This document shows positions 27,525-36,445 of a DNA stretch of 64,000 nucleotides, piece by piece. Below the pieces are notes generated by a model that saw only the letters and a list, made by a program, of their open reading frames with translations, did no database searches and was not told where the DNA came from. This DNA comes from Actinomycetota bacterium (lineage in GTDB: Bacteria; Actinomycetota; Actinomycetes; Mycobacteriales; Micromonosporaceae). Made by a program: the position numbers and the translations under genes. The stretch is from positions 1-64,000 of the forward strand of contig VAWN01000032.1 of assembly GCA_005885555.1 (NCBI GenBank), written 5' to 3'. Position 1 is the stretch's first letter. Every line of letters begins with the position of its first letter.

Positions 27525-27592
27525 GCGCCACGCCGCGGGCCGCCACGCGGCGGCCGCGCGCACCGCGCCGCGGCCGCCCCGGCGGCTCTCGT

Positions 27593-27662
27593 CGATCTTG
27601 GAGTTGTGTCGGCGACAAAAGCCGTGCCGCTCCGCGATTCGGGCACCACAAGTCCAAGATCG
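27593..27662. terminator. ATCTTGGA-type hairpin, copy 2
   Basis: Arms CGATCTTGGA (27593-27602) and TCCAAGATCG (27653-27662) are perfect; after one G-G mismatch the stem continues TTGTG/CACAA. The loop is ~38 bases. It sits between the convergent YbjQ-like and accA genes. Related to 19114-19159 and 60727-60778. Confidence 0.65.
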
Positions 27663-27674
27663 GCGGGGAGGGGG

Positions 27675-29435
27675 TCAGCGGATCTCGCAGATCGTGGCGC
27701 CGGCGGACAGGACGTCGCCGACCGCCGCGGTCAGGCCGGTGACCACGCCGGCCTTGTGCGCGTTGAGCGGCTGCTCCATCTTCATCGCTTCCAGGACCAC
27801 GACCAGGTCGCCCTCGGCCACCGTGTCGCCCTCGTTGACCGCGATCTTCACGATCGTGCCCTGCATCGGCGCGGTCAGCGCGTCGCCGCTGGCCGTCGCG
27901 GTCGCCCGCTTGCCACCGCCGCGCCGGGGCCGGGTCGCGGTCGCGCCGCCGGTGGCCGCCCCGCCCGCGCCGGCCGCCGCGCCGAGGCCGGCGGGCAGCG
28001 ACACCTCCAGCCGCTTGCCGCCCACCTCCACGACGATGCTGGTCCGCTCCTCGGCGTCCGGGTCCGCGGCCGCGCCGCTGAACGGGGGTACCCCGCCCGC
28101 CCACTCGGTCTCGATCCACCGCGTGTGCACCGTGAAGGGTTCGCCCGTGAAGGCCGGGTCACGCACCACGAGCCGGTGGAACGGCAGTACCGTCGCCATC
28201 CCCTCGACCACGGTCTCGTCCAGCGCGCGGCGGGCCCGTTCCAGCGCCTCGGTACGGGTCTCGCCGTACACGATCACCTTGGCCAGCAACGAGTCGAAGT
28301 TGCCGCCGATGACGCTGCCCGCCTCGACACCGGCGTCCACCCGCACGCCCGGGCCGCTGGGCCAGCGCAACTCCGACACGGTACCCGGAGCGGGCAGGAA
28401 GCCCCGCCCGGCGTCCTCGCCGTTGATCCGGAACTCGATCGCGTGCCCCCGCGGCGCCGGATCCGCGGTGAACCGCAACTGTTCCCCGGCCGCGATCCGG
28501 AACTGTTCGCGCACCAGGTCGACGCCGGCGGTCTCCTCGGTGACCGGGTGCTCGACCTGTAGCCGCGTGTTGACCTCCAGGAAGCTGACGGTGCCGTCGG
28601 CGCCGACGAGGTACTCGACGGTACCGGCGCCGTGGTACCCGGCTTCCCGGCAGATCGCCTTGGCGCTGTCGTGGATCCGGGCGCGCTGCTCGTCGGTGAG
28701 GAACGGCGCGGGCGCCTCCTCGACGAGCTTCTGGTGCCGGCGCTGCAGGGAGCAGTCGCGGGTACCCATGACGACCACGTTGCCGTGCTGGTCGGCGAGC
28801 ACCTGCGCCTCGACGTGGCGGGGCCGGTCGAGGTACCGCTCGACGAAGCACTCGCCACGCCCGAACGCGGCCACCGCCTCCCGGGTGGCCGACTCGAACA
28901 GGTGCGGGATCTCCTCCAGCGTCCGGGCCACCTTCAGCCCCCGGCCACCGCCGCCGAACGCCGCCTTGATGGCCACCGGCAGCCCGTACTCGCGCGCGAA
29001 GGCCACGATCTCGGCCGCGTCGGCGACGGGCTCGGCAGTGCCGGGTACCAGCGGCGCACCGGCCCGCTGGGCGATGTGCCGCGCGGTCACCTTGTCGCCG
29101 AGGTCGCGGATCGCCTGCGGGGTCGGCCCGATCCAGACCAGTCCGGCCTTGCCGACCGCCTCGGCGAAGTCGGCGTTCTCGGCCAGGAACCCGTACCCCG
29201 GGTGTACCGCGTCGGCGCCGGCCCGGTGCGCGACGTCGATGAGCTTGTCGATGCGCAGGTAGGTCTCGGCGGACGTGTCGCCCCCCAGCGCGTACGCCTC
29301 GTCGGCGAGCCGGGCGTGCGGCGCGTTCCGGTCGGAGTCGGCATACACGGCGACGGAGCCCAGGCCGGCGTCCCGGCACGCCCGGATCACCCGCACCGCG
29401 ATTTCGCCGCGGTTCGCGACCAGTACCTTGCGCAT
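27675..29435 (-). CDS. Acyl-CoA carboxylase alpha chain (biotin carboxylase + biotin carrier)
   Basis: A 586-residue fused AccA3-type subunit. It carboxylates its own biotin with ATP and bicarbonate. Biotin carboxylase domain from [23 protein letters not shown]-grasp lid [11 protein letters not shown], active site [15 protein letters not shown]; the carrier domain is C-terminal with the biotinyl-Lys in [10 protein letters not shown]. The frame is open upstream to 30110, but ATG 29435 matches the family and lies 7 bases after TAGACT (minus strand, 29443-29448). Divergent from padR. Partners: beta chain at 37000, epsilon at 33813, BirA at 38608. Confidence 0.95.
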   Translation of the reverse strand: MRKVLVANRGEIAVRVIRACRDAGLGSVAVYADSDRNAPHARLADEAYALGGDTSAETYLRIDKLIDVAHRAGADAVHPGYGFLAENADFAEAVGKAGLVWIGPTPQAIRDLGDKVTARHIAQRAGAPLVPGTAEPVADAAEIVAFAREYGLPVAIKAAFGGGGRGLKVARTLEEIPHLFESATREAVAAFGRGECFVERYLDRPRHVEAQVLADQHGNVVVMGTRDCSLQRRHQKLVEEAPAPFLTDEQRARIHDSAKAICREAGYHGAGTVEYLVGADGTVSFLEVNTRLQVEHPVTEETAGVDLVREQFRIAAGEQLRFTADPAPRGHAIEFRINGEDAGRGFLPAPGTVSELRWPSGPGVRVDAGVEAGSVIGGNFDSLLAKVIVYGETRTEALERARRALDETVVEGMATVLPFHRLVVRDPAFTGEPFTVHTRWIETEWAGGVPPFSGAAADPDAEERTSIVVEVGGKRLEVSLPAGLGAAAGAGGAATGGATATRPRRGGGKRATATASGDALTAPMQGTIVKIAVNEGDTVAEGDLVVVLEAMKMEQPLNAHKAGVVTGLTAAVGDVLSAGATICEIR

Positions 29436-29507
29436 GCCGGGGAGTCTAAACGGATCGGTAACAACGCACCGGGTACCGGTGTCGGAGGTCACGCCTACGC
29501 TTGGCGC

Positions 29508-30080
29508 GTGTCCTCGACTCGCCTGCTCATCCTCGGCGTGGTCCGGTGGTTCCAGCCGGTACACGGCTATGACGTGCGCCGGGAAGTGCTCAGCTGGCAC
29601 GCCGACGAGTGGGCCAACGTGGCGCCCGGCTCGATCTACCACGCGTTGAAGAAGCTCGCCGAGGAAGGGCTGCTGCGCGAGGTCAGCACCGAGCAGGTCG
29701 GCGCCCGGCCGGCGCGGACCCGGTACGAGATCACGGCCAAGGGTGAGGAGGAGTTCCAGGACCTGCTCAACCGCACCTGGTGGGACTACAAGCCGCCGGT
29801 CAAACCCTTCTGGACCGCGTTCTCGTTCCTGCCGGCGATGCCCCGCGAGCTGAGCACCGCCGCGCTGCGGCACCGCGCGCAGCGGCTGCGGTTGCTGGCC
29901 GAGAGCATGCAGCTGCGCAAGGTCGCCGAACTGGATACGGAGTATACGGAGCACGTGGCCGAGCTGATGGAGCTGGAGATCGCGCAGACCACCGCGGAGG
30001 CGGACTGGTGTGACCGGGTGGCCGACCGGCTCGCCAAGGGGGAGCTGCGGGCGGCCGACGATCCATTGTCGGGTCAGTGA
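29508..30080 (+). CDS. PadR family transcriptional regulator
   Basis: A 190-residue PadR protein: N-terminal winged helix ([50 protein letters not shown]) and a helical C-terminal dimerisation domain. GTG 29508 lies 6 bases after TACGCT (29496-29501), so the mRNA should be leaderless; the frame is open far upstream but that part is antisense to accA. It precedes an ABC exporter operon by 97 bases and likely controls it through the boxes at 30094-30142. Confidence 0.92.
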   Translation: MSSTRLLILGVVRWFQPVHGYDVRREVLSWHADEWANVAPGSIYHALKKLAEEGLLREVSTEQVGARPARTRYEITAKGEEEFQDLLNRTWWDYKPPVKPFWTAFSFLPAMPRELSTAALRHRAQRLRLLAESMQLRKVAELDTEYTEHVAELMELEIAQTTAEADWCDRVADRLAKGELRAADDPLSGQ

Positions 30081-30093
30081 CGGGCGGCGCGTT

Positions 30094-30149
30094 CGCGATA
30101 CATCGCGCAATATTCAAGCTTGACCCCACGCGACATATCGCGTTACCGT
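30094..30149 (+). promoter_or_regulatory. Promoter with two PadR-type boxes before the ABC operon
   Basis: TTGACC (30120-30125), 18-base spacer, TACCGT (30144-30149). One palindrome, CGCGAT-AC-ATCGCG, lies at 30094-30107, upstream of the -35; a related one, CGCGA-CATA-TCGCG, lies at 30129-30142, inside the spacer. Both carry the ACAT/ATGT element typical of PadR sites. Confidence 0.6.
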
Positions 30150-30177
30150 CCTCCCTGTCACACGAGGGGAGAAGACG

Positions 30178-31119
30178 ATGATCGAAACACGTGGGCTGCG
30201 GAAGTCCTTCCGTGCCCGGAAGGGCACCGTCGAAGCGGTCCGCGGCGTCGACCTGACGGTGCAGGCGGGGGAGATCTTCGGGTTCCTCGGACCCAACGGC
30301 GCCGGCAAGACCACGACCTTGCGGATGCTCGCGACGCTGATCGTGCCGGACGGCGGAGACGCCACCATCGCCGGTGCCGACCTGCGCCGCAGCCCGGGTG
30401 AGGTGCGCCGCCGGATCGGCTACGTGGCGCAGGGCGGCAGCACCTGGGACACCGTGACCGCGCGCGAGGAACTGGTACTGCAGGCGCGGCTGTACGGGAT
30501 CGGCAAAGCGCAGGCCCGCCAGCGCGCGGTGAAGGCCATCGAGGGCTTCCAGCTCGGCGAGTTCGCCGACCGCAAATGCCAGACGTACTCCGGTGGCCAG
30601 CGCCGCCGCGTCGACATCGCGCTCGGGATCATCCACTCGCCGCAGGTCGTCTTCCTCGACGAGCCCACCACCGGGCTCGACCCGCAGAGCCGTGCGCACC
30701 TGTGGGACGAGGTACGCCGGCTGCGCGCCGAAGGCATGACCGTCTTCCTCACCACGCACTACCTGGAGGAGGCCGACGCGCTCTGCGACCGGGTGGCGAT
30801 CATCGACTACGGGCAGCTCGTCGCCGAGGGTACCCCCGACGCGCTCAAGCGGGAGGTGGCCGGCGACGTGGTCACGGTCGGCCTCAACGGGGCCGCCCCG
30901 CGGGCCGCGCAACTGCTCGACGGCCAGCCGTACGTGCGCCAGCTGGAGCCGATCGACCAGGGCCTGCGGCTGTACGTGGACGCCGGCGCCACCGCTATCC
31001 CGCACATCCTGCGCACGCTCGACGGCGCGGGCCTGAGCCTCGGCTCGATCGAGCTGCACCGGCCGAGCCTCGACGACGTGTTCCTGACCAAGACCGGCCG
31101 CTCGCTGCGCGAGGAATGA
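30178..31119 (+). CDS. ABC-2 type exporter ATPase, daunorubicin-resistance type
   Basis: A 313-residue DrrA-like ATPase: Walker A LGPNGAGKTTTLRML, signature TYSGGQRRRVDIALG, Walker B VVFLDEPTTGLDPQS, H-loop TTHYLEEAD and the C-terminal domain of the DrrA class (SLDDVFLTKTGRSL). ATG 30178 follows GGGGAGAAG. With the permease 10 bases downstream it makes a drug- or metabolite-efflux pump, probably induced through PadR. Confidence 0.93.
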   Translation: MIETRGLRKSFRARKGTVEAVRGVDLTVQAGEIFGFLGPNGAGKTTTLRMLATLIVPDGGDATIAGADLRRSPGEVRRRIGYVAQGGSTWDTVTAREELVLQARLYGIGKAQARQRAVKAIEGFQLGEFADRKCQTYSGGQRRRVDIALGIIHSPQVVFLDEPTTGLDPQSRAHLWDEVRRLRAEGMTVFLTTHYLEEADALCDRVAIIDYGQLVAEGTPDALKREVAGDVVTVGLNGAAPRAAQLLDGQPYVRQLEPIDQGLRLYVDAGATAIPHILRTLDGAGLSLGSIELHRPSLDDVFLTKTGRSLREE

Positions 31120-31129
31120 GGGGATCCAC

Positions 31130-31894
31130 GTGAAGCTGCTCCGCGACATCTGGCTCATCTTCCAGCGGCAGATGACGCTGGTCCTGCGCAACCCGGTCTG
31201 GGTGATCGTCGGGATCATCCAGCCGCTGTACTACCTGCTGCTGTTCGCCCCGCTGCTGAAGAAGGCGCTGACCCAGGCGGGGGCGCACACCGACGCCGAC
31301 GTGTACCGCCTGTTCGTGCCCGGCATCCTGGTGATGCTGGCCATCTTCGGCACCTTCTTCGTCGGCTTCGCGCTCATCGCCGAACTGCGTGCCGGCGTCA
31401 TCGAACGCAGCCGGGTCACCCCGGTCAGCCGGCTCGCCCTGCTGCTCGGCCGGTCGCTGCGCGACGTCGTCTCGCTGCTCGTGCAGTGCCTGATCATCAC
31501 CTTGCTGTCGATCCCCTTCGGGCTCAAGGCACGGCTGGGCGACATGCTGCTGGCGTACCTGCTGCTCGGCCTCATCGCGCTGATGCTCTCCGCGCTCTCG
31601 TACGGCATCGCGCTGAAGCTGCGCAGCGAGGACGCGCTCGCCCCGCTGCTGAACACGGTCGGCCAGCCGATCCTGCTGCTGTCGGGCATCCTGCTGCCGC
31701 TGGCGCTCGCGCCCGGCTGGCTGCAGGGGATCGCCAGGTGGAACCCGTTCTCGTGGGCGGTCGACGCGGCGCGGGCGCTGTTCGACGGGCATCCCGGCGA
31801 CGCGAGCGTGTGGAAGGCGCTGATCATCCTGGGGGTACTGACGATCGCGTCGGTCACCTGGACGGCCCGCAGCTTCGCCCGCAGCATCCGGTGA
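31130..31894 (+). CDS. ABC-2 type exporter permease, DrrB type
   Basis: A 254-residue permease with six hydrophobic segments (VWVIVGIIQPLYYLLLFAPL, LFVPGILVMLAIFGTFFVGF, LLLSGILLPLALAPGW, and a last helix LIILGVLTIASVTW). The PxxxLLFAP and WNPFSWAVDAAR segments are typical of DrrB-like drug exporters. GTG 31130 follows GAGGGG. Partner of the ATPase just upstream. Confidence 0.92.
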   Translation: MKLLRDIWLIFQRQMTLVLRNPVWVIVGIIQPLYYLLLFAPLLKKALTQAGAHTDADVYRLFVPGILVMLAIFGTFFVGFALIAELRAGVIERSRVTPVSRLALLLGRSLRDVVSLLVQCLIITLLSIPFGLKARLGDMLLAYLLLGLIALMLSALSYGIALKLRSEDALAPLLNTVGQPILLLSGILLPLALAPGWLQGIARWNPFSWAVDAARALFDGHPGDASVWKALIILGVLTIASVTWTARSFARSIR

Positions 31895-31920
31895 CCGGGG
31901 CGACCTGATCAAGAGCACGG

Positions 31921-31949
31921 CGCCGGCCGGGCCCGTAGCCCGGCCGGCG
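31921..31949. terminator. Strong hairpin between convergent genes
   Basis: Perfect 12-bp arms CGCCGGCCGGGC (31921-31932) and GCCCGGCCGGCG (31938-31949), loop CCGTA. It lies midway between the permease stop and the methyltransferase stop. Confidence 0.7.
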
Positions 31950-31972
31950 GCGCCCGCGGCCCGGGCCGCCCC

Positions 31973-32626
31973 TCACTTCCGGCGTGCCATCGTCATGCCG
32001 TCCGCGAGCGGGAGGATGACCGACTCGACCCGCTCATCATTGAGTACCTCGTCGTTGAATGCCGCGATCGTCTTCTCGACCTCGTCGACGGGGGCGACGA
32101 CCCGCCCGCTCCACAGCGTGTTGTCCACCAGCAGCACGCCGCCGGGCCGCATCCGGGGTACCAGTTCCGCCCAGTACGCCGAGTACTCCGCCTTGTCGGC
32201 GTCGACGAACACCAGGTCGATGTGCGGTTCGCGGGGCAGCCCGCGCAGCGTCTCCAGGGCGGGAGCGATGCGCAGCTCGATCCGGTCGGTGAGGCCGGCC
32301 CGTTCCCAGTACCGCCGGGCGATCCCGGTGAACTCCTCCGACACGTCGCAGCACAGCAACCGCCCGGCGGTACCCATACCGCGCGCGATGGCGATCGAGG
32401 ACAGCCCGGTGAAGGTACCCACCTCGACCGCGTACCGTACCCCGACCAGCCGGGTGAACAGCTCCAGGAACCCGGCCTGGTCCGGGGCGACCTGCATGCC
32501 CGCACGCCGCGGCAGCACCTTGTGGGTCTCGGCGATGAGGTCGGCCACGATCGGATCGGACAGCGAGCTGTGCGCGACGATGTAGGCGTTCAGCTCGTCG
32601 GTCATGCCGACGGTCTTGTTCGTCAT
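31973..32626 (-). CDS. SAM-dependent O-methyltransferase (family 3)
   Basis: A 217-residue catechol/caffeoyl-CoA-type O-methyltransferase: SAM motif YAVEVGTFTGLSSIAIARGM, acidic CCDVSEEF, metal-binding VFVDADKAEYSAYW and LLVDNTLWSGRVV. The substrate is unknown; homologues in actinomycetes are widespread and not tied to a pathway. TAGTTT ends 8 bases before ATG 32626. It follows maf on the same strand by 11 bases. Confidence 0.9.
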   Translation of the reverse strand: MTNKTVGMTDELNAYIVAHSSLSDPIVADLIAETHKVLPRRAGMQVAPDQAGFLELFTRLVGVRYAVEVGTFTGLSSIAIARGMGTAGRLLCCDVSEEFTGIARRYWERAGLTDRIELRIAPALETLRGLPREPHIDLVFVDADKAEYSAYWAELVPRMRPGGVLLVDNTLWSGRVVAPVDEVEKTIAAFNDEVLNDERVESVILPLADGMTMARRK

Positions 32627-32637
32627 AGCTCTAGAAA

Positions 32638-33237
32638 CTAGACGCTTGCCCAGAAGTCGGTGACCCGGTGGCCGAGCTCGCCGACGAGGCGGCGCAGCAA
32701 CGGCAGCGACAGGCCCACCACGTTGCTGTGGTCGCCTTCGATGTACTCGATGAAGGGGCCGCCCAACCCGTCGATGGTGAACGCGCCGGCCACGCGCAGC
32801 GGCTCACCGGTGCTCACGTAGGCGGCCACCTCGTCGTCGGTGACCTCGGCGAAGTGCACCGTGGTGCTCGCCACCGCCTCGGCGCGCTTGCCGGTGCCGA
32901 GCTGGATGACGCAGTGACCGGTGTGCAGCACGCCACTGCGGCCGCGCATCTCGTACCACCGCCGGGTGGCCTCGGCAGCGTCGGCCGGCTTGCCCAGCGC
33001 CTGCCCGTCGAACTCCAGTACCGAGTCGCAGCCGAGCACCAGCGCGTCGGCGTCGCCGAGCCGCTCCGCCACCGCGGACGCCTTGGCGCGGGCCAGTTCC
33101 AGGCCGAGCGCGGCCGGATCCGGACTGTCCACAGTGGACTCATCGAACCCGCTGACCATCACCTCGGCGGCGATTCCTGCGGCGGCGAGCAACTGGCGGC
33201 GGGCGGGGCTGGCGGATGCGAGTACCAGGACGGTCAC
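32638..33237 (-). CDS. Maf-like nucleoside triphosphate pyrophosphatase
   Basis: A 199-residue Maf/septum-formation family protein hydrolysing non-canonical or excess nucleoside triphosphates. Motifs: LVLASASPARRQLL at the N-terminus, GFDESTVDSPDP, LGCDSVLEFDGQALGKP and the C-terminal GLGGPFIEYIEGDHSNVVGL. GTG 33237 lies 7 bases after TAGGCT (minus strand, 33245-33250), so the mRNA should be leaderless; the upstream frame to 33285 has no ribosome site. In many actinomycetes maf is near acyl-CoA carboxylase genes, as here. Confidence 0.93.
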   Translation of the reverse strand: MTVLVLASASPARRQLLAAAGIAAEVMVSGFDESTVDSPDPAALGLELARAKASAVAERLGDADALVLGCDSVLEFDGQALGKPADAAEATRRWYEMRGRSGVLHTGHCVIQLGTGKRAEAVASTTVHFAEVTDDEVAAYVSTGEPLRVAGAFTIDGLGGPFIEYIEGDHSNVVGLSLPLLRRLVGELGHRVTDFWASV

Positions 33238-33299
33238 GCCGGTCAGCCTACCGGGGGAACGGATCACCACCGGTGGCCGGCGCATGACACCATGCCCGC

Positions 33300-33785
33300 A
33301 TGGGGAAGGTGTGGCGCGAGTTCCGGTCGTTCGCGATGGGTGCCAATGTCATCGAACTGGCGCTCGGGTTCATCATCGGTGCCGCGTTCTCCAAACTGGT
33401 CGAGGCGTTCGCGCAGAACATCGTGATGGACTCGGTCGCGGTACTGTTCGGGCAGCCCGACTTCGCCTCGCTCAACATCCGGATCGGCCGGTCGAAGATC
33501 GAGGTCGGTGCGTTCCTCAGCCAGCTGCTCAGCTTCCTCCTGCTGGCCTGGGCGCTGTTCGCGCTGGTCAAGCTGATCTCCGCGCTGGGCCTGGGCGAGC
33601 GGCGCAGCTTCGAGCAGCGGGAGTGCCCGTACTGCCTGGAGTTCGTGCCCACCCGGGCGCTCATCTGCAAGTACTGCCGGCAGCAGCTGGTCGACGAACT
33701 GCCGTCGCTGGAGGAGGCGCAGCGCCGCCACGAGGAACTGCACGGGCGCCGGATGATGTCGATCCGCCAGCGCGAGAAGACCTGA
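33300..33785 (+). CDS. mscL: Large-conductance mechanosensitive channel with C-terminal zinc ribbon
   Basis: A 161-residue MscL. The N-terminal pattern WREFRSFAMGANVIELALGFIIGAAF is diagnostic; the second membrane helix is FLSQLLSFLLLAWALFALVKLI. After it comes ECPYCLEFVP...CKYCRQQL (about 108-126), a four-Cys zinc ribbon, and a charged helix, not found in the common ~135-residue MscL. It releases solutes under osmotic downshock; the ribbon may add a cytoplasmic sensor. CACCAT ends 6 bases before ATG 33300, a weaker version of the leaderless pattern. Confidence 0.92.
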   Translation: MGKVWREFRSFAMGANVIELALGFIIGAAFSKLVEAFAQNIVMDSVAVLFGQPDFASLNIRIGRSKIEVGAFLSQLLSFLLLAWALFALVKLISALGLGERRSFEQRECPYCLEFVPTRALICKYCRQQLVDELPSLEEAQRRHEELHGRRMMSIRQREKT

Positions 33786-33812
33786 GTATCGGCGCCCGCT
33801 CCGCACGCGCGG

Positions 33813-34013
33813 TCAGGGCTGCGCGCTCGCGCGCCAGGCACCCGGGCCGGGCCGCAGGCCGGCGGACGGGCGGGCGGACCGGGCCCAGCGGGACAGCGGC
33901 GCGACCGGCGCCGCCGGGGCGGGGCCGGCCAGCAACAACGCCCCGACCAGTGCGGCCACTTCTTCGGCCGTCGGGATACCACGAACCACCCGTAACAGCG
34001 GCGCATCGGACAT
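33813..34013 (-). CDS. Acyl-CoA carboxylase epsilon subunit
   Basis: A 66-residue AccE: starts with LLRVVRGIPTAEEVAALVGAL and ends PGPGAWRASAQP, both typical. Epsilon subunits stabilise actinobacterial alpha-beta carboxylase complexes. It is separated from the beta-chain gene (37000) by three genes and is on the same strand, a less common arrangement. ATG 34013 lies 6 bases after TATGCT (minus strand, 34020-34025). Confidence 0.85.
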   Translation of the reverse strand: MSDAPLLRVVRGIPTAEEVAALVGALLLAGPAPAAPVAPLSRWARSARPSAGLRPGPGAWRASAQP

Positions 34014-34071
34014 CCTCTCAGCATACGGTGCCGGGCGTTACACACGTCCGCCGGTTGGGTACGGTCGAATG

Positions 34072-35715
34072 GTGTCGCCTTCCCCCAGTTCGCCGGTCGC
34101 GGAGCGGTACCGTCTGGTCAGTCCGCTCGGGTCCGGTGGCATGGGTCGGGTCTGGCTGGGCTACGACGAGGTGCTGCACCGCGACGTCGCGGTGAAGGAA
34201 GTCGTCCCGCCACCCGGGCTCAGCGCGGCCGAACAGGACATGTCCAACGAGCGCAGCCTGCGCGAGGCGCGCGCCATCGCCCGCCTCAACCACCCCAACG
34301 TCGTGCGCATCTACGACGTGGTGAACAAGCAGCCGCATCCGTGGATCGTCATGGAGTACGTGCCGTCCCGGTCGCTGCACCAGGTCATCGTGGAGGACGG
34401 TCCGCTGCCGCCGCCCGAGGTCGCCCGGATCGGGCTCGCGGTGCTGGCCGCGCTGTGCGCCGCGCACCGGGCCGGCATCGTGCACCGCGACGTGAAGCCG
34501 AGCAACGTGCTGCTGTCCGACCAGCGCGTGGTACTCACCGACTGGGGCCTGGCCACGATGGAGGGCGACGTCACGGTCACCCGGACTGGGATGATCATCG
34601 GCTCGCCCGCGTACATCTCGCCCGAGCGGGCCCGCGACGGCGAATACTCACCCGCCTCGGACCTCTGGTCGCTGGGCGCCACGCTCTACGCGGCCGTCGA
34701 GGGCCGCGCGCCGTACGAGCGCTCGTCGGCCATCGCCACGCTAACGGCGCTGGCCACCGAGGAACCGGACCCACCGGTACACGCCGGGCCGTTGCGGTCC
34801 GTGCTCGACAGCCTGCTGGTCAAGGACCCCGCCCGGCGGATGGGCCCGTTCGACACCGAGCAGGCGCTGCGCCGGGCGCTGGGCCTCGCCCCGCCGCGGC
34901 AGCGCCCGGCGCCGTGGCGCGCGCTGCGGCCGCGCCCGGCCGAGCCCGAGCCGTCGGCCGACGCGCCACTCTCGCCCGCCGCCGAAACCGTGGTGGTACC
35001 CGCACCGGAAGCCCAACCGGCGCCGCCCGGTGGCCGGAGCAGCCTGCGCCGCCGCATCCTCCTCGTCGCCATCGCGCTGGAGCTGCTGCTGATCCTTGGC
35101 GTGGCCGGCGCGTTCGCGCTGCGGGTACGGCATCAACCGGCCGCGCCGCACGCCACCCCCGGCGCCACCGCGACACCCGGCGCCACCGCGGGAGCTGCGA
35201 CGTCCGCGGCCGCGACGTCCGCCGCGGCCGCCCCGCCTCCTTCGGCGGCGCCGCCGCTGGCCCCGGGCGCCGCCCTCCCGGCCGGGTGGCACTACGTCCA
35301 CGACGGGACCGGGTTCACCGTCGCCGTACCGGACGGCTGGATGCGGTTCGACCGCGACGGCATCGTCTACTTCCGCGACCCGAACAGCGGCCGCCTGCTC
35401 GGCGTCGACCAGAGCAACCAGCCCAAGTCCGACCCGGTCGCCGACTGGCAGCAGCAGTCGAGCGTGCGGGTGGCGCACGGCGACTTCCCCGGGTACCAGC
35501 TGATCGGCATCAAACCGGTGGCCTACCACGTGCGAGCGGCCGACTGGGAGTTCACCTACAACGGCCGCAACGGGCGCCTGCACGTCATCAACCGCGGCGC
35601 CATCTTCAACGACCACCAGGCCTACGGCTTCTACTGGGAGACGCCGGATGCGGTGTGGCAGGCCAACCTGGCGAACTTCGCCGTGATCACCGCGACGTTC
35701 CAGGGCAAGCAGTGA
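34072..35715 (+). CDS. Membrane Ser/Thr protein kinase with DWG motif
   Basis: A 547-residue receptor kinase: LGSGGMGRVW, VAVKEVV, HRDVKPSNVLL, then LTDWGLATM, where DFG reads DWG. A Pro-rich linker, a membrane helix (ILLVAIALELLLILGVAGAF, ~325-347), an Ala/Thr linker and an outer domain (GTGFTVAVPDGWMRFDRDG onward) follow. No PASTA repeats. GTG 34072 is chosen over ATG 34069 because TACGGT (34060-34065) ends 6 bases before it. Resembles the kinase at 8416. Confidence 0.93.
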   Translation: MSPSPSSPVAERYRLVSPLGSGGMGRVWLGYDEVLHRDVAVKEVVPPPGLSAAEQDMSNERSLREARAIARLNHPNVVRIYDVVNKQPHPWIVMEYVPSRSLHQVIVEDGPLPPPEVARIGLAVLAALCAAHRAGIVHRDVKPSNVLLSDQRVVLTDWGLATMEGDVTVTRTGMIIGSPAYISPERARDGEYSPASDLWSLGATLYAAVEGRAPYERSSAIATLTALATEEPDPPVHAGPLRSVLDSLLVKDPARRMGPFDTEQALRRALGLAPPRQRPAPWRALRPRPAEPEPSADAPLSPAAETVVVPAPEAQPAPPGGRSSLRRRILLVAIALELLLILGVAGAFALRVRHQPAAPHATPGATATPGATAGAATSAAATSAAAAPPPSAAPPLAPGAALPAGWHYVHDGTGFTVAVPDGWMRFDRDGIVYFRDPNSGRLLGVDQSNQPKSDPVADWQQQSSVRVAHGDFPGYQLIGIKPVAYHVRAADWEFTYNGRNGRLHVINRGAIFNDHQAYGFYWETPDAVWQANLANFAVITATFQGKQ

Positions 35716-35734
35716 CCGCCTATCCTGGTCGGTC

Positions 35735-36445
35735 GTGACGGATCTCTGGCACCACGTCTGGACCACCCAACCCGACCCGCCGCACGTGCTGGTACTCGTG
35801 ACCGCCGTCCTTGCGCTGCTCGCCGTGGCGCCGCGGCCGGCGTGGGTACTGGCCCGCAACGCCATCACCATCGCCCACGAGGGCGGCCACGCGCTGGTCG
35901 CGGTGCTGGCCGGGCGGCGGCTGCGCGGGATCCGGCTGCACTCCGACACGTCCGGGCTCACCCTGACCCGGGGCCGGCCGACCGGACCGGGCATGGTGCT
36001 CTCGCTGCTCGCCGGCTACCTCACCCCGTCGCTGCTGGGCGTCGCCGGTGCCGTGCTGCTCGCCGCCGGCCGGATCACCCTGCTGCTGTGGCTGGCACTG
36101 GCGCTGCTGCTCGCGGTACTCGTGATGATCCGCAACGTGTACGGCGCGCTCGCCGTCCTCGCGGTCGGCGTGGTCGTGTTCGCGATGTCGTGGTACGCCT
36201 CGCCGGCGGTACAGGCCGCGTTCGCCTACGCGGGCGTGTGGTTCCTGCTCGTCGGCGGGGTGCGGCCGGTGGGCGAGCTGCAACGCCTGCGGTACCGGGG
36301 CTACGCGCCCGACTCCGACGCCGACCAGTTGGCCCGGCTGACCCACGTGCCCGGCCTGCTCTGGGTCGCGGTCTTCGGCGCGGTCAACCTCGCGGCCCTG
36401 CTCGCCGGCGGGTACCTGCTCGTGCAGCCGGTGCTAGCCCAGTGA
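35735..36445 (+). CDS. M50-like membrane metalloprotease
   Basis: A 236-residue membrane protein with the zinc motif AHEGGHALVAV (HExxH) in the first third and about six hydrophobic segments. It matches the short M50B-like family of actinomycetes, putative intramembrane or membrane-bound metallopeptidases. TATCCT ends 8 bases before GTG 35735. It starts 19 bases after the kinase stop; the two may be co-transcribed. Its last 12 bases overlap the Uma2 gene end. Confidence 0.85.
   Translation: MTDLWHHVWTTQPDPPHVLVLVTAVLALLAVAPRPAWVLARNAITIAHEGGHALVAVLAGRRLRGIRLHSDTSGLTLTRGRPTGPGMVLSLLAGYLTPSLLGVAGAVLLAAGRITLLLWLALALLLAVLVMIRNVYGALAVLAVGVVVFAMSWYASPAVQAAFAYAGVWFLLVGGVRPVGELQRLRYRGYAPDSDADQLARLTHVPGLLWVAVFGAVNLAALLAGGYLLVQPVLAQ

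Noticed and set aside
28632-29507. N-terminal extension of padR
   Set aside because: Antisense to accA; the PadR family start and a leaderless promoter are at 29508.
34020-34071. Shared -10 element between accE and the second kinase
   Set aside because: The two boxes (34020-34025 and 34060-34065) are 34 bases apart and do not overlap, unlike the deoC/upp and xseA/ispH cases.
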